Of a stretch of DNA of 64,000 nucleotides, positions 22,758 through 31,200 are shown piece after piece. The notes beneath the pieces were generated by a model. That model was not told the origin of the DNA and made no database searches. It saw only the letters and a list, made by a program, of their open reading frames with translations. The stretch's first letter is position 1. The number at the start of each line of letters is the position of its first letter. Origin of the DNA: Urbifossiella limnaea. Lineage in GTDB: Bacteria > Planctomycetota > Planctomycetia > Gemmatales > Gemmataceae. The stretch lies in assembly GCF_007747215.1 (NCBI RefSeq), contig NZ_CP036273.1, positions 7,362,322 to 7,426,321 on the forward strand, written 5' to 3'. The position numbers were made by a program, and so were the translations under genes.

Positions 22758-25700
22758 CTACCGCCCCTCGAACCGCAGCAGGCCCAGCCCCTCGGGCCGC
22801 GGCTCGGCGTCCGCCGGGCCGCTCCACGTCTGCACGCCGGCGCCCGGCACCACCCGCGACACGTTCACCGCCCACGCCCGGCCGCCGAGCCGGTCCCCGG
22901 TCAGCTCCGCCAGCGGGATGGCGAACTCGCACGTCCACCCGGCCTCGCCCGGCACGAACGCCACGAAGTACTTGGGGTTCCACGTCCGGTCGCCCCAGCA
23001 GTCCTCGGCCAGGCAGCCGCGCTGGTCCACCTGGAAGCGGTAGTACGTCTGGTAGTCGCGGTCGAGGTCCAGGGTGATGTCCACGCGGTCGCGGCCGGTC
23101 ATGTCGGCGTCGCGGTCGCGCTTCGCCACCGCGGCCACGGCCTTCCCCGCCGGGTGGGCGCAGCTCACGGCCACGTACAGGTACTGGCCGTCGTGCGCGA
23201 ACTTCGCCTCGGTCTTGTAGCCGGCGGCGAACGCGGCCGCGTCGTCGGGGCGGTTGCTCGCCGAGGTCGCGGTCAGCGGCAGCACCTTCGCGGCCTGCCA
23301 GCACGGGTCGTCGAGCTTGCCGTCGAGCAGCGGGCGCGTCTCGGTGAACGCGCTGCCGGCGACCGGCTTCGGCGGCGTCGGCACGAGCGTGCGGTCGGCG
23401 AGCCACAGCTCAGCGGCGAGGCAGTCGCGCCAGTGGTCCTGGCCCGGCGGCATCGTCGCGGCGTCGGAGCCCTTGAAGTACTCGCGGAGGAAGGCGTCGG
23501 CCTCGGCGTGCTTGCCGACGTGCCGCCGCGCCGCCAGCAGCGCCAGCCACGCCGCCGGGTCGCGGCTGTACAGCGGGCCGAACGCCGTCAGCTTCGGCTC
23601 CATGTCGAGGCACGCCTGGTGCCACTTCACGATCATCGCCGGGTCGTGCAGCCGGTACACGTCCTCCTCGACGATCGTCTTGGAGCCGCCGGTGGCGCCG
23701 GCCTGCACGACCTTGCCGCCGCCGAGCGGGTCGAACGAGACGCGGCCGAAGGCGAGCTTCTGCTGCACCTCGACGCGCCGCCGCGTCTCCGTGCCGGCGT
23801 GGTAGCGGAGGAGCCAGCGGTAGCCGTCCACGGCGAGCGGGTGGCCGGGGTACTTCATCGACAGCAGCGCGAACACCTCCCGCGCCTCGGCCCACTTGCC
23901 CGTCTGCGCGAACCGCGTGGCGACGGCGTGCGCCGTCCGCGCGGCGATGTCGTCGGGCAGCTTCGGCAGCTCGGCGCCGAGCGCCCCGAGGGCGCGGTCG
24001 GCGCCGGCCAGGTCCAGGTTGTCGGCGAACGCCAGCCCTTCGAGGTGCCGCCGCTTCTGCGCCGCGGCCTTCCGCTCCTCGGTGGCCACGGGGTCGAACT
24101 TCGCCCCGCTCTCGGCGCGGCGGGCGACGCCGCCGCGGGCCAGGCCAAAGCCGTCGGTCAGCTTCGAATGCGCCTCGGCGCCGTCCTGCCGGTGGGCGAT
24201 CAGCTTCAGGCTTCGCTGTGACACCGGGTTGACACCGAGCACGCGCGCCGCGGGCTCGGCGGCGTCCCGGGCCGACTCGCCGAGCTCGCGCACGAACTCC
24301 GTCAGGTCGTACTTCACCGCCGCGGCGGGGTCGCTGCCGGCGAGGGCGTACAGCTTCTTCGGCGCCCACGGGTGCAGGCCGAGTGCCGTGATTTGTTCGG
24401 GGAAGCACGCGGGGTCGGCGGCCTGGCGGAAGGCCTCGCGGGCCGCGTGCAGCACCAGCACCTCGGCGGCGCCGGCGTCGGCCGCGGCCGGGTCGGTGAC
24501 GACCACCTCGGGCTGCCACATCCGCACGGCGAGCACCGCCTGCCGCAGCAGCTGCTCGTTCGCCTTGCCGTCGTGGAGGCGGTCCCAGGTGGCGAGCAGC
24601 TCGCGCGGCGGGAGCCCGGCGGCGTGGCCCGGCAGCGGGAAGGCCCACGCCGTTTCCGCCGCGGCGCCGCCGGCCAGCCGCACCGCCTGCGCGAACCGCG
24701 CCGCGTCGGCCCCGGCCCGCGGGTGGGCGGTCGCCGGGTCGGCGCTCATCACGTTGACCGCGGCGCAGAGGTAGCCGTCGGCGGCGCCGACGAGCGCCGC
24801 CAGGTCGAGCGGGGCGCCGCGGCCGTGGGCGTTCAGGAACAGCACCGCGGCGCGGCCGCCGCCGGTGCGGCTCGCGGTCCACGTGCGGCCGCCGTCGGTG
24901 GTGCGGGCGATGGTGCCGAGCTCGCCGACGGCCCAGCCGGTGGTCGCGTCGAGGAAGTGCATGCCGAGCACGGGCGTGGTCAGGTTCGTCTTCTGCGTCT
25001 CCCACGTCTTGCCGCCGTCGGGCGAGTGGAACACGACGCTGCCGGGCCGGCCGGCGACCCACACGTGCGTGCCGCTCGCGGCCACGGCGCGGAAGTCGCA
25101 CGACATCGCCACGGCCGCCGGCACGCCGAGGTTCACCGCGCCCCAGCGGCGGCCGTCGTCGCTGGTCATCACGAGCCCGCCGTCGCCGGCCGCGACCCAG
25201 CGGAAGGGCGTGTTCTTGATCGCGTGAACGGCGCGGCCGCCGAGCGGGTCGAGGTCGGCGTCGGCGAGCGCGCCGCCGCGGACGACCGCCAGCCGCGACC
25301 ACACGCCGGCCACGACGCCGGTGCCCTGCGCGTCGAAGTCGGCGGCGCGCCAGCCGGGGGACCGTGCGCCGCTGACGGGGCGCCACGTCTTGCCGCCGTC
25401 GGCGGTGTGGAACATGCCGGTGGGGAAGGCGTCCGAGCCGTCGCCGCAGACGAAGCCGTTCTTGTCGTCGAAGAAGCGGACGGCGTGGAGGCCCGGCAGC
25501 ACGTTGACGCCGACCTCCTCCCACGTCAGGCCGCCGTCGGCGGTCTTGAGCATGACGCCGGCCGAGACGCCGTTCGGGGCGTCGAGCCGGCCGACGGCCC
25601 AGCCGGTGTACGGGTTCTGGAAGTGGACGCCGCGGAGGCTGGCGCGGCTGCCGGTCTTCTGCCGCTCCCAGTGGGCGCCGCCGTCGATGGAGTGCCAGAC

Positions 25701-25850
25701 GACGCCGTCGTCGCCGACCGCCCAGCCTTCGTCCTTGTCCACGAACTGCACGGCGCGGACGGCCGCGTCGGCGAACGCGACGGGCGGCTGTGCGTGGGCT
25801 GCGGGGGCGAGGGCGAACAGGGCGAGGAGGGCAAGGAGCCGGCGTGTCAT
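22758..25850 (-). CDS. Exported three-module protein: Ycf48-like propeller, PIG-L-like, CBM9-like
   Basis: This 1030-residue protein has a signal peptide (LLALLALFALAPAAHAQ). The first module (about 20-330) is a beta-propeller of the Ycf48/BNR type with repeated WAVGDDG, TADGGLTWEEV, SPDGGKTWE and TTDGGRTW units. The second (about 335-560) follows the fold order of PIG-L deacetylases (AAVLFLNAH, VNVMSADPAT, PEVVVTD, PWAPKKLY), but AHPDD is replaced by AHGRG, so the metal site is lost. A helical region follows (about 560-850). The third (about 860-1028) is a CBM9/DOMON-like sugar- or heme-binding domain (LDGKLDDPCW, YLYVAVSCAH, DRVDITLDLD, WTCEFAIPLAEL). It is probably a surface binding protein. 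Confidence 0.82.
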   Translation of the reverse strand: MTRRLLALLALFALAPAAHAQPPVAFADAAVRAVQFVDKDEGWAVGDDGVVWHSIDGGAHWERQKTGSRASLRGVHFQNPYTGWAVGRLDAPNGVSAGVMLKTADGGLTWEEVGVNVLPGLHAVRFFDDKNGFVCGDGSDAFPTGMFHTADGGKTWRPVSGARSPGWRAADFDAQGTGVVAGVWSRLAVVRGGALADADLDPLGGRAVHAIKNTPFRWVAAGDGGLVMTSDDGRRWGAVNLGVPAAVAMSCDFRAVAASGTHVWVAGRPGSVVFHSPDGGKTWETQKTNLTTPVLGMHFLDATTGWAVGELGTIARTTDGGRTWTASRTGGGRAAVLFLNAHGRGAPLDLAALVGAADGYLCAAVNVMSADPATAHPRAGADAARFAQAVRLAGGAAAETAWAFPLPGHAAGLPPRELLATWDRLHDGKANEQLLRQAVLAVRMWQPEVVVTDPAAADAGAAEVLVLHAAREAFRQAADPACFPEQITALGLHPWAPKKLYALAGSDPAAAVKYDLTEFVRELGESARDAAEPAARVLGVNPVSQRSLKLIAHRQDGAEAHSKLTDGFGLARGGVARRAESGAKFDPVATEERKAAAQKRRHLEGLAFADNLDLAGADRALGALGAELPKLPDDIAARTAHAVATRFAQTGKWAEAREVFALLSMKYPGHPLAVDGYRWLLRYHAGTETRRRVEVQQKLAFGRVSFDPLGGGKVVQAGATGGSKTIVEEDVYRLHDPAMIVKWHQACLDMEPKLTAFGPLYSRDPAAWLALLAARRHVGKHAEADAFLREYFKGSDAATMPPGQDHWRDCLAAELWLADRTLVPTPPKPVAGSAFTETRPLLDGKLDDPCWQAAKVLPLTATSASNRPDDAAAFAAGYKTEAKFAHDGQYLYVAVSCAHPAGKAVAAVAKRDRDADMTGRDRVDITLDLDRDYQTYYRFQVDQRGCLAEDCWGDRTWNPKYFVAFVPGEAGWTCEFAIPLAELTGDRLGGRAWAVNVSRVVPGAGVQTWSGPADAEPRPEGLGLLRFEGR

Positions 25851-25949
25851 GCGGGAACCCCCGGGGGCGGGCGTGGACGACGTTCGACCCGGGGGAATAG
25901 GCAAACCCGGCGGGAAGTGCTAGAGCAGTTTCGCGGAGGGTAAGGTATA

Positions 25950-26005
25950 GGGCCTCGCCGCTTGCGGCGTAGCGCCGCAGCGCTACGCCGCAAGCGGCGA
26001 GGCCC
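25950..26005. repeat. Inverted repeat, 25-bp arms, CCGCTTGCGGC family
   Basis: Perfect 25-bp arms (25950-25974, 25981-26005) with a 6-base loop lie 17 bases before galE, in the divergent gap, so this copy sits in a likely promoter region and not at a gene end. Confidence 0.9.
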
Positions 26006-26022
26006 CAAGCCGGAGCGATCCC

Positions 26023-27009
26023 ATGCCACGCATCCTGGTCACCGGCGGCGCCGGGTACATCGGCAGCCACACCGTCCGCCGGCTGCTCGCCGACGGCCAC
26101 GACGTGACCGTCCTCGACAGCCTCGTCTACGGCCACCGCGCCGCCGTCCCCGCCGGCCGCCTCGTCGTCGGCGACATCGGCGACGCCGCGGGCCTCGACC
26201 ACTTGTTCGCGGAGAAGCGGCCCGAGGCGGTCGTCCACTTCGCGGCGTTCGCCTACGTCGGCGAGTCGGTCACGGACCCGGCGAAGTACTACGCCAACAA
26301 CCTCGTCGGCTCGCTATCGCTGCTCGACGCCTGCCGCCGCCACGGCGTCACGAAGTTCGTCTTCTCCAGCACCTGCGCCACCTACGGCACCCCCGACCGC
26401 GTGCCGATCACGGAGGCCGAGAAGCAGTCGCCGATCAACCCCTACGGGAACACGAAGCTGGCGTTCGAGCGCGCCCTCGCCGACTACGCCGGCGCGTACC
26501 CGTTCGGGTTCTGCGCCCTGCGCTACTTCAACGCCGCCGGCGCCAGCCCGGACGGCACCATCGGCGAGGACCACGACCCCGAGACGCACCTCATCCCGCT
26601 GGTGATCGACGCCGCGACCGGCCGCCGGCCGCACATCAGCGTGTTCGGCACCGACTACCCGACGCCCGACGGCACCTGCGTCCGCGACTACATCCACGTG
26701 GACGACCTGGCCGAGGCGCACGTCCTGGCGCTGGGGGCGCTGAAGCCGGGGGCGGCGCTGCGGTACAACGTCGGCACCGGCCGCGGGTACAGCGTGCGCG
26801 AGGTGATTCGCACGGTGGAGGAGGTGACGGGGTTGCGCGTGCCGGTGGTGGAAGCGCCGCGCCGCGCCGGCGACCCGGCGGAGCTGGTGGCGGACGCGGC
26901 GCTGATTCGGCGCGAGCTGGGCTGGGCGCCGAGGTACGCGGAGTTGCGGCCGATCGTGGAGACGGCGTGGAACTGGCACCGCACGCACCCCGCGGGGTAC
27001 GCCGACTGA
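26023..27009 (+). CDS. galE: UDP-glucose 4-epimerase
   Basis: This 328-residue enzyme interconverts UDP-glucose and UDP-galactose. It has the NAD motif TGGAGYIGSH (7-16), the FSSTCATYG segment with the catalytic Ser/Thr, YGNTK with the catalytic Tyr and Lys, and RYFNAAGASPDG, all typical of GalE. The length matches the family (about 330-340). The ATG at 26023 follows the palindrome directly. It would supply UDP-galactose for surface glycans. No other sugar gene is nearby. Confidence 0.96.
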   Translation: MPRILVTGGAGYIGSHTVRRLLADGHDVTVLDSLVYGHRAAVPAGRLVVGDIGDAAGLDHLFAEKRPEAVVHFAAFAYVGESVTDPAKYYANNLVGSLSLLDACRRHGVTKFVFSSTCATYGTPDRVPITEAEKQSPINPYGNTKLAFERALADYAGAYPFGFCALRYFNAAGASPDGTIGEDHDPETHLIPLVIDAATGRRPHISVFGTDYPTPDGTCVRDYIHVDDLAEAHVLALGALKPGAALRYNVGTGRGYSVREVIRTVEEVTGLRVPVVEAPRRAGDPAELVADAALIRRELGWAPRYAELRPIVETAWNWHRTHPAGYAD

Positions 27010-27023
27010 CGCGGGCCTCGGAC

Positions 27024-27184
27024 TTCGTAGGTCGGGTCGAGGCTTTGCGAGGCCCGACGCGGGGAGCCAGCGGCGAATGTGGAAATGGCGGAAACCGATC
27101 CCTGACCGGGGTTTGCTTCTAACCCTGCGCCGTTCGCGTCCGGCGCCCCGCGTCGGGCCTCGCAGACTCAACCCGACCTACGAA
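27024..27184. repeat. Imperfect long inverted repeat, about 40-bp arms
   Basis: Arms near 27024-27064 and 27146-27184 (TTCGTAGGTCGGGT and GCGAGGCCCGACGCGGGG shared, with a few mismatches and a 2-base gap) flank an 80-base centre with no gene. Confidence 0.75.
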
Positions 27185-27220
27185 ACCCGGTCGCGACACT
27201 CCAACATACTTTCGTGTCAC

Positions 27221-27270
27221 TGACTCATTGCGTGCCTCGACCCCCCGGGGGGGTCGGCGGCACACAATGA
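27221..27270. repeat. Dispersed palindromic repeat, copy 1
   Basis: A 50-bp unit with the perfect palindrome CGACCCCCCGGGGGGGTCG at its centre and CATTG...CACAATGA flanks. A second copy, inverted, is at 57939-57988 with four mismatches. Both lie between convergent genes, here galE and holA, which suits a two-way terminator. Confidence 0.85.
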
Positions 27271-27279
27271 CCCTCGCCC

Positions 27280-28287
27280 CTACGTCCGCGGGCGGGCGAG
27301 CCGCACCACCAGCCGCTCCACCTGCACCTTCTCCGGCAGCGGGCTGCCGCCCTTCAGGTCGCGGTCGATCTCGACGAGCCAGCCGCTGAGCGCGTCCAAC
27401 CGGCGCCGGCCGAGCCAGCGGACCTGTCGCTGGAAGCTCTCACGCGCCTGCGGCCACGCCGGCACCTTCGCCGCGTCCATCGCCGGGCCGAGCGCCTGCC
27501 CGTCGGCGGTCAGCCGGCCCACCGCGGCGAGCTTCCGCAGCTGCGCCATCATCGGCGCCAGCACGCCCATCGGCGCCACCCCCTCCGCGAACAGGCGTTC
27601 GAGGATCGTCAGCGCCGCGGCGGGCTTGCCTTCGCCGATGGCGTCGAGGATGCGGAACACGTCCGCGCCCTGGCTGCGGCCGACGAGGCGGTGAACGTCC
27701 GCGGCCTCGATCGTGCTTTTGGCGCCGGCCGCGACGGCGAGCTTTTCGAGCTCCTGGTCGAGCTGCCCCATCGTGTTGCCGGCGAGGTCGATGAGCAGGG
27801 CCGCGGCGTCGGGGCTGAGCTTCTTGCCGTGGCCGGCGCGCGCCCACTCCTGCACCCAGGCGCCGAGCTTGTACGCCGGCGGCGCCTTGCAGTGAACCTT
27901 CGCCGCGTCCGGCAGCGCCTTCGCCAGCTTCGTGTTCTCGGGGAACGCCTTCACGTCGAGGACCAGCACCCCGGCCGCGGACGGCGCGGCGGCGTAGCGC
28001 TCCAGCGCCGGCCGGTGGGCGGTGACGAACGTGTCGGCCGCGTCCACCACGACGACGCGGCACGGGCTGAGGAACGGCAGCGTGTCCAGCTCGTTGCGGA
28101 CGGTGGAGAAGTCGAGCTTGTCGCCGGCGTAGGTGCCGACGGCGAACGCGGCGTCGGCGTCGCCGAGGGCCGCGTGAATGATGGCGTCGCGGCAGCGGCG
28201 CTTGAGAAAGTCCTCGTCACCGGCGAGGACGTAGACGGGCTGGCGCTTCGACTTGGCGACGGCGGCGAGGAACGGGAGGGCGTCCAT
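27280..28287 (-). CDS. holA: DNA polymerase III subunit delta
   Basis: This 335-residue protein opens the sliding clamp as part of the clamp loader. It matches HolA: QPVYVLAGDEDFLKRRCRDA at the start, ELDTLPFLSPCRVVVVDAAD, the AAA+-like lid and the C-terminal helical collar (GEGKPAAALTILERLFAEGV ... PMGVLAPMMAQLRKLA ... LEIDRDLKGG-like WLVEIDRDLKGG). Length is normal. It lies 12 bases from the end of the sigma-WD40 gene, on the same strand, with no functional link. Confidence 0.9.
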   Translation of the reverse strand: MDALPFLAAVAKSKRQPVYVLAGDEDFLKRRCRDAIIHAALGDADAAFAVGTYAGDKLDFSTVRNELDTLPFLSPCRVVVVDAADTFVTAHRPALERYAAAPSAAGVLVLDVKAFPENTKLAKALPDAAKVHCKAPPAYKLGAWVQEWARAGHGKKLSPDAAALLIDLAGNTMGQLDQELEKLAVAAGAKSTIEAADVHRLVGRSQGADVFRILDAIGEGKPAAALTILERLFAEGVAPMGVLAPMMAQLRKLAAVGRLTADGQALGPAMDAAKVPAWPQARESFQRQVRWLGRRRLDALSGWLVEIDRDLKGGSPLPEKVQVERLVVRLARPRT

Positions 28288-28299
28288 GCGGCGGGTATC

Positions 28300-31200
28300 T
28301 TATCGGCCCGGCGGCTCCGCGAACGTCAGCCGCGTCACGCCGCCGCCGGCGGCGACCAGCACCGAGCGCCCGTCGGGGCTCACGGCGAGCGCTGTCACCG
28401 GCGGGGCGCCGGCCGGACGGACGGTCGTCATGTCGATCGCCGAGATGCCGCCGAACGCCTGCTTCCGGTCGATTACGTGGGCGAACAGCCGGCGCTCGTA
28501 CACCGGCGGGTCGGACTTCCCGTCGGCGTAGCGGCCCTCGCCGGCGACGAGGACGCGGCCGTCCGGCAGGAAACCGACCGCGCCCAGGTCGCCGAGCAGC
28601 GCCTCGCGCCGCGGCGCCTTCGCCCCGTCGGCCCACAGGTAAACGTCGTGCTGCGTGGCGACCGCGAGCGTCTTGCCGTCCGGGGAGAAGGCCGCGGCGC
28701 GGGCCTCGGCCGCGGGGAAGCCGTCGAGCTCGACGGAGAGCGGCCGCGCCGCGTCCCACAGCAGCACGCCGACCTTGCCGTCGGCGCGCGCCGGCAGCCC
28801 GACGACCGCCAGCCGCTTGCCGTCGGCCGACCACGCCACCCGGGCGACGGCCCCCGCCGGCAGGATGCGTTGCGGCAAGATCGGGTCGGGGCCGAGCCGC
28901 TCCAGCTCGAAGCCGGAGGCCCCGTCGAGCACCTGCGCGAACGTGCCGTGGTGGACGGCGTACCGCTTGCCGTCCGGGCTGAACGCCGCGGCGCGAACGG
29001 GGTGGCTGTGCTTCGGCCGCGGCAAGCCCGTCAGCACCTTGCCGGTGGCGGCGTCGCGGCGGATCAGGCCGTCGCCGACGGTCAGCACCGTCTTGCCGTC
29101 CGGGGTGAAGCGGGCGGCGTCGGCGGGGGCGTCCCACCGCACGCGGTCGGTGGCCGCGTCCGCCAGCTGCACGGTGCCGCCGTGAACGAACAGGTACGTG
29201 CGGCCGTCCGGGGCGAAGCTCACGTCGTCGGCCGCCGGCGCGGCCGGCGGCTCCTTCGGCTCCGGGTCGGTGGTGAACAGCACGACCGAGCCGAGCGGCC
29301 GGTCCTCGCCGCCGGGCGGCAGCTGGATTTGCGGGAGGAAGTCGGCGAGCCCCACGGCGAGCGGCCGGCCGTCCGGCGCGAACGCCAGCGCCACCGGGGT
29401 GAAGCTGCCGAAGCCTTGCAGGTCGTTGCCGCGGCGCTCGCCGGTGGCGGGGTCGAGCATCACCACGCGCTCGGCGTTCTTCCCCGCGTCGAAGCTGACG
29501 GCGGCGGCGAGCGTCTGGCCGTCGGGGGCGAAGGCGAGCGCGCGGATGATTCCCTCGCCGCTGCGGCCGCCGAGCCGGGTGCGGCGCAGCTCCTGGAACG
29601 TCTTCGCGTCCCACACGACCACGTCGCCCAGCCGGCAGCCGCTGGCGATCGTCTTGCCGTCCGGCGACCACGCGACCGCGGTGACCGGGGCGGTGCCGTG
29701 CGGCAGGGGGTACATCGCCTCGCCGCTGCCGCCGCCCCACACGTGTGCGACCCAGTGCGTCGCCGGCCCCGCCGCCGCGGCCTTCCCGGCGAAGAACGCC
29801 GGATCGACCTTGTGGTTGGGGATGAACACGAGCTGCCGCCCGCTCGGCGCGAACGCCACGCCGGCCGGCAGTTCGCCCTCGACCTTCGGGCCGTCCTTCA
29901 GCGGGCCGAACGTGGCGCTCGACACCGGCACGCCCTCGGCCCAGTCCAGCACGGCCACCATGCGCCCGTCGGTGACCGCCAGCTTGCGCCGCGCCTGCCC
30001 CGCGACGCGCTCCGCGGCGTGGCTGAACGCCGCCGCCTTGCCGCCCGGCAGCGGCGGGTTCATCGGCACCGGTTGGCCCGTCCGTGCGTCGTAGAGGCCG
30101 GTCGTCGTGTCGCAGGTGGCGGCGAGCAGCTTGCCGTCCGGGCTGAAGCTCACGCCGGTGGTGCCGGCCGGGACGGGGCCGCCGGCCCACAGTTGCCGGC
30201 GCGTCGCGGCGTCCCACATGGTAACGGTGTGCTGTGCCGCGCCGCCGCGACCGCCGACGGCCAGCTGCTTGCCGTCGGCGCTGAACGTCACCGACTGCAC
30301 GCGGTCCTCAAACCGCGGCAGCTTCCCCGTCTCGCGCCACACCGGGGCCGCGGCCCCCTTCGCCGGCGGCTCGTCGGCCAGGATGAACCGCTTCACCTCG
30401 CCGGGAGGAATCGGCCCGGCCGGCGGTGTGGACAAGTGTGACAGACCGGTGCCGGCCAGGAGCGTCTTGCCGTCGGGGCTGAACGCCAGCGCCGTCACCG
30501 GCAGCACCGTCGGCCCCATGTGGTTGACGCCCCCGAAGCCGTCGAACCGGCGCAGCTCCTTCCTCGTCGCCAGCTCGATCAGCTGCACCTCGGTCTTGTG
30601 GCCGACGACCGACGGCTTCACTTCACCGCCGTGGAGCAACGGCAGGCGGTAGCCGACGGCGAGGCTCTTGCCGTCGGGCGCGAACGCCAGCGCCGTGACC
30701 GGCCCGCTGCCGGGCGTGTCGTCGAGCCGGAGTTGGTGTTTGAACCCGGGCACGTCGAACACGTGAACGCGCTTCTCCAGCGCGACCGCGAACCGCTTGC
30801 CGTCGGCGCTGAAGGCCGCGGCCGTGGCCCCCTGCCACTCGCCGAGGTTCCCCGGCGGCGGGTACGCGAGCAGCCGTTTGCCGGTCTCGGCGTCCCACAC
30901 CGCCGTGCCCATGTCGGTCGGCGTCAGCATCACGCCGACGGCGGCGAGCAACTTGCCGTCCGGGGAGTAGCGCACGTCCCGCCCGTGGACCCCGATGAGG
31001 GCACCGCCGGGCGGCCCGAACGACCGCTCCAGTCGGAACGGCTCGGCGGCGGGGTCGCGGTCGTAGACGCGGGCCTCGAACCCGAAGTGGGCGGCGTACC
31101 GGGCGCCCTCCGGGCTGAACGCGACGGCGTGCCAGCCGAGTTCGGTCTTCGGCCGCCGCGCCGCCGTCTGCACCTCGCCGGTCGCGGCCGAGCGGCGCTC

